A stretch of 64,000 nucleotides of DNA, taken from Rubrobacter taiwanensis. GTDB lineage: Bacteria; Actinomycetota; Rubrobacteria; Rubrobacterales; Rubrobacteraceae. The position numbers and the translations under genes are program-made. The notes beneath the pieces are model-generated. The model was not told the origin of the DNA and ran no database searches. It saw only the letters and a list, made by a program, of their open reading frames with translations. How positions within the stretch are numbered: position 1 is the first letter of the stretch; each line of letters starts with the position of its first letter. The stretch is taken from the NCBI RefSeq assembly GCF_004337705.1, contig NZ_SKBU01000008.1:1-64000 (forward strand), read 5' to 3'. Positions 59,655-64,000 of this stretch are shown here, one piece after another.

Positions 59655-59881
59655 GAGCACGTCTCCTATCCGTCTGCGTGTCCCGCGCCCGGGAGGGCGG
59701 TCTGAAGATAACCCTGCGGTACGCTTACGAGGGCAGACCTCCGTCCTTGAGGCAGCGCGCCGGGATGGTGAAGGCCCTGCTGGCCGAGGCCCTCGGCCGC
59801 CTGGAAAAAGGTAAGCCCATGGACGCGGGCTTCAGCGAGGACGCCGTAAGGCGCGTCCGCACCGACACGATGGAGACGTAG
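59651..59881 (+). CDS. Small hypothetical protein of the element
   Basis: This is a protein of about 76 residues from TTG 59651, overlapping the previous stop (TTGA). The C-terminal half is helical (RAGMVKALLAEALGRLEKGKPMD). The coupling in a four-gene overlapping run supports it as real. No family is recognised. Confidence 0.5.
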   Translation: MRARLLSVCVSRAREGGLKITLRYAYEGRPPSLRQRAGMVKALLAEALGRLEKGKPMDAGFSEDAVRRVRTDTMET

Positions 59882-59887
59882 CCGTCC

Positions 59888-60610
59888 GTGCCGGAAGAGG
59901 GCGTATCCGTGTGTGAGAAACCCCTATATAAGAGAGAAGATCACACGCACGGGCGGGAGAAGGCGAGGCGCTTGGACTTCGACACCTCAAAGAGCAACGG
60001 CAGGGACCGCCGACGGCCGTCCGGCGGTAACAGCTTCCCTGACTTCTCGACGGGTAGAGCCGGCCGCCCGGGTCGAGGTTTCGACACCTCCCGCCGTTAC
60101 CGTCACCAGAGCGGGATCGACGGGGGTGTCGGCGAGGACTTCCGTATACCGGCGGGCGCGAGGAAGGCCGCGCTGGTCCACCTGGCGCTCGAAGCGTGGC
60201 GCGCTGGCCTGCTCGACCCGAAGGAACTCGGTGAGGTGAGGGGCCGCGACGTGGACGAGGCAGGATTGCAACGCGCCCTCTACCGCTCCTCCATGGGCGA
60301 GATCGAGCACGTCCTCGGCCCGATAGTGAGGGGTAAGCGCATCGTCGTGGAAGGCCATCTCGCCGGCACGGGACGTACCGCCATAGAGAGGCTCGGCGCC
60401 GAGGTGGAGGAGCTAAGGCTCGAAGACGAGAGGCGCTACATAGACATGACTCCCGTCATCTTCGTTGTTGCAGCGGTCGCTATGGCCGTCCGCTACGTCT
60501 CTTTGGGCCTGGACGACCAGAGCCTCTACATCCTCGCCGGCATAGCCTTCGCCCTCATGTACGGCCTCAGGCCTTTCTTCTTCAAGATGCAGAGGCCCAG
60601 GGACGAATAG
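59888..60610 (+). CDS. Hypothetical membrane-anchored protein of the element
   Basis: This is a 240-residue protein. The N-terminal 90 residues are polar and low in complexity, with FDTS occurring twice; a helical region with ARKAALVHLALEAWRAGLLDP follows. Two C-terminal membrane helices lie at about 190-208 and 212-230 (FVVAAVAMAVRYVSLGL; YILAGIAFALMYGL). GTG start; an internal GTG is possible. It is unrecognised, but its place before the membrane nuclease suggests the two may work together. Confidence 0.5.
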   Translation: MPEEGVSVCEKPLYKREDHTHGREKARRLDFDTSKSNGRDRRRPSGGNSFPDFSTGRAGRPGRGFDTSRRYRHQSGIDGGVGEDFRIPAGARKAALVHLALEAWRAGLLDPKELGEVRGRDVDEAGLQRALYRSSMGEIEHVLGPIVRGKRIVVEGHLAGTGRTAIERLGAEVEELRLEDERRYIDMTPVIFVVAAVAMAVRYVSLGLDDQSLYILAGIAFALMYGLRPFFFKMQRPRDE

Positions 60611-60619
60611 GAGCATGCC

Positions 60620-61630
60620 GTGAAGGTCGCTACCCACATAGTCTTCGGCGAGTGCTGCCTGTTCGCCGCCTCCGCCGTCTTCGACTTCCACTACGAGATA
60701 CCCTCGGTCTTGGCGGCTGCCGTCTGCTCCGTCCTGCCCGACGCCGACTACCCCAAGAGCTGGCTCGGCCACCAGCTCGGCAGCGTCTCAGAGGATCTGT
60801 ATGGCGCCTTCGGGCACCGCTCCTTCCTACACAGCTTACTGGCTCTCGTGCTCGTCACGGCTGCTCTCGGCTCGCTTTTGTGGTGGATCACCGGCCAGCC
60901 TGCCACGATGATCGCCGTGGGGGTGGGCTATGGCTCTCACCTCTTCGCCGACATGATGACTTTAGGAGGAGTGCAGCTCTTCTGGCCCTCTCGTCTGATC
61001 GCCGTCTTCCCTGGTCGCGACGAGTACCGCGTCGTCAGCGGCGGTAACTCCGAGCGCGTGTTTGTCGCCGTTGCTCTCATCTTTGCGCTGCTCTTCTACC
61101 CTGTCTCGCGAGTAGGCTTCGACGGCCTGATCTACCGCATGGGTGGCTCCGACCAGCTCTACGGCGAGGTGACCAGAGTGACCGACGGCGACACCATAGA
61201 GGTAGAGACCCAGGGCCGCACTACTCCCGTGCGTCTCATAGGCGTGGACACCCCGGAGACCGTGGCGCCTGACCAGCCTATAGGTTGCTTTGGACCGCAG
61301 GCATCTGACTACACGAAGCAGGTCCTCTACGAGCGCCAGATCAACGAAGAAGGTGAGGTCGTGCGCGAAGGCCGTCTCGTGAGGCTGGAGATCCCGCGCA
61401 TAGGAGATTCCGAGGACGCCTACGGCCGTACTCTTGCCTACGTCTACATCGATGCGAACGATGACGGCTCCTACGAGCGCCTCTTCAACGAAGACCTTAT
61501 CGAACTCGGGCTCGCCCGCACCACGACTTTCGCCCACACCTACCGCCGCGAGTTCGAGCGAGCAAGGGAAGAGGCCGAGGAGAGGGGCGCGGGATTGTGG
61601 AGCGCCTGTCCCGAAGTGGACACTCCCTGA
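60620..61630 (+). CDS. DUF457/YdjM-like membrane hydrolase fused to a thermonuclease
   Basis: This is a 336-residue two-domain protein. Residues 1-170 are a DUF457 (YdjM) membrane metal-hydrolase domain with His6, Asp41/Asp43 in PDADYP, His66/His71 in GHRSFLHS and His107/Asp111 in GYGSHLFADM; four hydrophobic helices end at about 165. Residues 180-332 are a staphylococcal-nuclease domain with all key residues kept: Asp191, Arg205, Asp210, Glu213 and Arg270. The nuclease would sit next to the membrane. SD TAGGAG precedes GTG 60620. Confidence 0.85.
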   Translation: MKVATHIVFGECCLFAASAVFDFHYEIPSVLAAAVCSVLPDADYPKSWLGHQLGSVSEDLYGAFGHRSFLHSLLALVLVTAALGSLLWWITGQPATMIAVGVGYGSHLFADMMTLGGVQLFWPSRLIAVFPGRDEYRVVSGGNSERVFVAVALIFALLFYPVSRVGFDGLIYRMGGSDQLYGEVTRVTDGDTIEVETQGRTTPVRLIGVDTPETVAPDQPIGCFGPQASDYTKQVLYERQINEEGEVVREGRLVRLEIPRIGDSEDAYGRTLAYVYIDANDDGSYERLFNEDLIELGLARTTTFAHTYRREFERAREEAEERGAGLWSACPEVDTP

Positions 61631-62208
61631 CGGGCTAACGCCGTTGCGAGGAGGCTTCACAGGCGGGAGCCATTAGGCGACACCAGACTCCCGTGGCGGG
61701 TCTGCGCACCCACCCCGGGCTGCGCTCTCCCGGCCGCGGAAGGGTGGAAGGCGCAACTCCGCGTGACGGTCCGCAGGCCGCCCCCGAGGGTCGGCCCCCG
61801 GCCCTGCGCCTCTCGTCCGTAGCGGGCGAGACTCGGTATGGCGGCCAGCTTGCGCTCGCCGCTACGCAGGATCATCCTCGCCGGCACGGTCCGCCGTCGG
61901 CTAAAGCCGACCCCGGCCCTCCACCAATGATCAGCTATAGCGGAACGCGGCAAGGCGGAGAGCCGTCCTGACGGCCGGCACCCCGCCCCAGACCACCTTG
62001 AGGATGCAGAGCGAGGGTTCCCACCAACTTCGAGACCAGCGTCTGGAGCCTGATGGAGACGATGTGTTGCCAGCGCCCCAGAAGGCTACACCGGCAGGGC
62101 GGGGACGGCTTCGCCGCCCTTTCAGGGTGTCGAGGCTCTCCATACCGGCCGTGCCCTGGCCTTGACATCCCCGTCCCCCGGCCCCTTACGCCCCCAGGCA
62201 GGCAACAC
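61631..62208. other. Non-coding 578-bp region with strong hairpins
   Basis: No credible gene. CGTAGCGGGCGAG (61818-61830) pairs with CTCGCCGCTACG (61855-61866) with one bulge; GTCGGC-TAAA-GCCGAC (61896-61911) is a perfect hairpin with an AAA-type loop of the sort found at IS200/IS605 ends; a further CGGC-TTC-GCCG hairpin lies near 62110. It could be a decayed insertion sequence, a structured RNA or a transfer origin. Confidence 0.5.
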
Positions 62209-62616
62209 ATGATTTCCTCCACCGCACACCCGTTCCCCCTATCCGGCGTCGTGGCCTTCGCGGGCTCCCGGCACGGCTCCCCGTTCCCGGTGGCGCCGCT
62301 TGTCTCTGCCGTCCTTGCCGCAGGTGGATCGGTGCGCGTGGGCTGCGCCCCCGGCGTTGACGCTGTCGTCCGCTCCTGTTGCCTCTTGGCCGTGGTGGTG
62401 CGCGCCTCGTCGTTTCCCGGCCCGCCGCGTGCCCGGCTCGCTGCCCGTACCCGGGTGGTCGTTGCCGGTGCCTCGGCTCTGTGCGTCTTTCCACCCGCCG
62501 GCGGCGCGCTCGGTCCCGGCTCCTCGCTGACGACGAGGGCGATCCTTGACTTTCCCCTGAGGAGAGCTACACTGGTCGTTATTAATCAAGTAAATTTGAT
62601 AAAAAGGTGGTTCGGC
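62209..62616 (+). pseudogene. SLOG/DprA-like fragment, 3' end lost
   Basis: From ATG 62209 the frame encodes VVAFAGSRHGSPFPVAPLV, VRVGCAPGVDAVVRSCC and GALGPGSSLTTRAIL, the pattern of small SLOG-fold proteins common in mobile elements. The usual final segment after the GSxLT stretch is missing, and the frame runs without a stop through the arsR promoter and operator into arsR. I read this as a gene cut off near 62545 by insertion of the metal-resistance module. Confidence 0.55.
62546..62600 (+). promoter_or_regulatory. arsR promoter and ArsR/SmtB operator
   Basis: -35 TTGACT (62546-62551), 16 bp, -10 TACACT (62568-62573). Eleven bases later is ATCAA-GTAAAT-TTGAT (62585-62600), the inverted-repeat operator form used by ArsR/SmtB metal sensors. 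Confidence 0.75.
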
Positions 62617-62976
62617 TTGGACGAGTGCTACAGCGAGATACCCAGGGTGCGGCGGGGGGACCTGCAACTGCTCCCCGAGGGGGAGGCGTCGGCCCTGGCG
62701 GCCTACGGGAAGGCTCTCGGAGACCCGATCCGGCTGCAGATGGTCCGCCTTCTGGAGCAGCGAGAGGACCTCTGCACCTGCGAGTTCGAGGAGCTCCTGG
62801 GTCTCGGCCAATCGAAGGTCTCCTACCACCTGAAGGTCCTGCTCAAAGCGGGGGTCGTGGAGCGCGAGTTGCACGGCACCTGGAGCCACTACAGCCTGCG
62901 CGACCCGAGGCTCCTGGAGCGGCTCGGGTTGCTCTTCTCGGCGACGCACGAACGTAACGAGGCGTTGACCGCATAA
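62617..62976 (+). CDS. ArsR/SmtB-family metal-responsive repressor
   Basis: This is a protein of about 119 residues from TTG 62617, seven bases after AAGGTGG. The winged HTH is LGQSKVSYHLKVLLKAGVVERE. Metal-binding candidates are Cys53 and Cys55 in LCTCEF (the alpha-3 CxC site), Cys4 and the C-terminal His101. Derepression by Cd, Pb or Zn (or As, as in true ArsR) is likely because a CadA/ZntA-type ATPase follows with the same operator. Autoregulated. Confidence 0.88.
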   Translation: MDECYSEIPRVRRGDLQLLPEGEASALAAYGKALGDPIRLQMVRLLEQREDLCTCEFEELLGLGQSKVSYHLKVLLKAGVVERELHGTWSHYSLRDPRLLERLGLLFSATHERNEALTA

Positions 62977-63006
62977 GTTCATAAGGCGCGCGTTCGGCGG
63001 TCCGTT

Positions 63007-63034
63007 TACACTCATTTAATCAAATTTCCTTGAT
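63007..63034 (+). promoter_or_regulatory. Second ArsR/SmtB operator before the metal ATPase
   Basis: -10 TACACT (63007-63012) is followed by ATCAA-ATTTCC-TTGAT (63019-63034), the same half-sites and spacing as the arsR operator. It ends just before the AAAGGAG ribosome binding site. Confidence 0.75.
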
Positions 63035-63049
63035 CATAAAGGAGACGGT

Positions 63050-64000
63050 TTGAAAGAGCGGTTCGAAGAGCGGGAGGTAGGGCCGCCCGTGGAGGATGGA
63101 AACGGCGGCGGTGACGGACGGGTGGCGGTCTACGAGGTCGAGGGCGCTGGTTGCCTGGACTGCGCCGGGGAGGTCGAGGAGGCCATAGCGGATCTTCCGG
63201 GTGTAGAGGAGGACGACTTCAACCCGGTGGCCGGTAGGCTGACGGTGATCGGCGAGGCCGACACGGAGGCCATCCGGAGGATCACGAAGAGCGAAGGGTG
63301 GGCGGTCAGGCCGCAGGGCTCCCGGAGCCCGAACGGTTCTGTGGCTGCGGCCGCAGGGGCGCCACCGGCCGGGGATACGCCGGCAAGAGAGGAGCCCAGG
63401 CCCTGGTGGAGGCAGACCCGGCAGGTGCTTCTGGCTCTCTCGGCGTCGCTGCTCATGTTGGGCCTCGTCTTCGAGTGGACCGGCCTGGCCGACAGGCTCG
63501 GAGGTGGGGAGCTCCTGGCACGAATTCTGTTCGGCGCGTCCATCCTCGTCGGTATCTACGCGCCCGCGCGCAGCGCCTACGCTTCCCTCAAGCGCAAGAG
63601 GATCACGATCAACACGCTTCTGGTCGTGGGCAGCGCGGGGGCGCTGTGGCTGGGGCTGTGGGAAGAGGCGGCGAGCCTGGTGGTCATCTTCTCGCTCGGG
63701 GAGGTGATGGAGGTCTACGCCACCGACCGCGCCCGGCGCAACCTCAAGGCACTCATGGACCTGGCACCGCCTTCGGCACTCGTGGTGCGCCAGGGCGGAA
63801 TGGAGGAGACCGTGCCCGTGGAGGCGGTGCGTACCGGAGACCTGATCCGGATCAAGCCCGGGACCAGGATCCCCCTGGACGGCGAGGTGGTCGAGGGCGG
63901 CTCCGCGGTGGACGAGGCGCCCATCACCGGCGAGTCCATGCCGGCGGACAAGGGGAGAGGCGACGAGGTCTTCGCCGGGACGATGAACCTGAATGGCGTC
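63050..64000 (+). CDS. CadA/ZntA-like heavy-metal P-type ATPase, cut by the window end
   Basis: 317 codons are visible from TTG 63050 (SD AAAGGAG). An N-terminal HMA domain carries Cys35 and Cys38 (GAGCLDCAGEVEEAI). A Pro/Ala-rich linker, paired membrane helices and the actuator domain with PITGESMPADKG follow. EVMEVYATDRARRNLKALMDLAP resembles the Zn/Cd/Pb-exporting P1B-2 group. The CPx and DKTGT motifs lie beyond 64000. It exports toxic divalent metal from the cytoplasm under control of the adjacent ArsR protein. Confidence 0.88.
   Translation, partial: MKERFEEREVGPPVEDGNGGGDGRVAVYEVEGAGCLDCAGEVEEAIADLPGVEEDDFNPVAGRLTVIGEADTEAIRRITKSEGWAVRPQGSRSPNGSVAAAAGAPPAGDTPAREEPRPWWRQTRQVLLALSASLLMLGLVFEWTGLADRLGGGELLARILFGASILVGIYAPARSAYASLKRKRITINTLLVVGSAGALWLGLWEEAASLVVIFSLGEVMEVYATDRARRNLKALMDLAPPSALVVRQGGMEETVPVEAVRTGDLIRIKPGTRIPLDGEVVEGGSAVDEAPITGESMPADKGRGDEVFAGTMNLNGV

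Noticed and set aside
62053-62208. Upstream extension of the SLOG frame from ATG 62053
   Set aside because: The 52 extra residues are Arg/Pro-rich, cross the hairpin region and precede the first residues that resemble the family.
61931-62222. Two overlapping minus-strand frames of 70-95 codons in the non-coding block
   Set aside because: No ribosome binding site, no domain, and the region is full of hairpins; more likely non-coding.
54418-64000. CRISPR array or cas genes in the mobile element
   Set aside because: No spaced direct repeats of 25-40 bp and no Cas-like motifs were seen.

Overview
The window is 64 kb of GC-rich bacterial chromosome with tightly packed genes. Starts are often GTG or TTG, and stop/start overlaps of the TGA/ATGA/GTGA type are common. 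The gene content fits a deep-branching actinobacterium close to Rubrobacter: class E-like sortase, Tat-exported ferritin-like proteins, AtpZ/AtpI plus an F-type ATP synthase, an 11-gene nuo operon without nuoEFG, a long-form HPF, an ECF sigma/RskA pair, and a cyclic 2,3-diphosphoglycerate synthetase homologue otherwise known from thermophilic methanogens. The genus is my inference from this content, not a database match.

Layout. 1-1371 (minus strand): start of a gene leaving the window, an RskA-type anti-sigma factor and its ECF sigma factor. 1521-3702: two Tat-dependent ferritin-like proteins and a lipobox sortase. 3775-9728: housekeeping genes (MBL hydrolase, rlmH, argS, metallophosphoesterase) ending in the cDPG synthetase. 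9901-20190: a degenerate GlpX, rho, rpmE, a DUF1385 membrane protein, prfA-prmC-tsaC-phosphatase-glyA-upp-comEB and a MraY/WecA-like transferase. 20232-28862: atpZ-atpI-atpBEFHAGDC-murA from a promoter that looks leaderless. 28945-40178: an M20 peptidase, then nuoABCD-HIJKLMN. 40190-53254: sugar nucleotidyltransferase, comF, hpf, secA, prfB, ftsEX, RNase R, smpB, tmRNA, a histone-deacetylase-like protein and an SDR protein. 53324-54417: murI and three tRNAs (Pro, Gly, Arg).

From the tRNA-Arg(TCT) gene rightwards the content changes to an integrative element that runs past the window end: tyrosine integrase and excisionase-like protein (minus strand), a LexA/CI-like repressor, a primase-helicase-like protein, a run of small overlapping genes including a TubC_N-like protein, a membrane DUF457-thermonuclease fusion, about 580 bp of structured non-coding DNA, and a metal-resistance cargo. 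The cargo is an ArsR/SmtB regulator and a CadA/ZntA-type ATPase, each preceded by the same ATCAA-N6-TTGAT operator. The cargo promoter cuts into the end of a SLOG/DprA-like gene, which suggests a recombination junction.

Points of most interest: the DUF457-nuclease fusion, the paired metal operators, the cDPG synthetase, the GlpX and MraY-family proteins that lack metal-binding residues, the three-subunit-short complex I, and several probable leaderless promoters.
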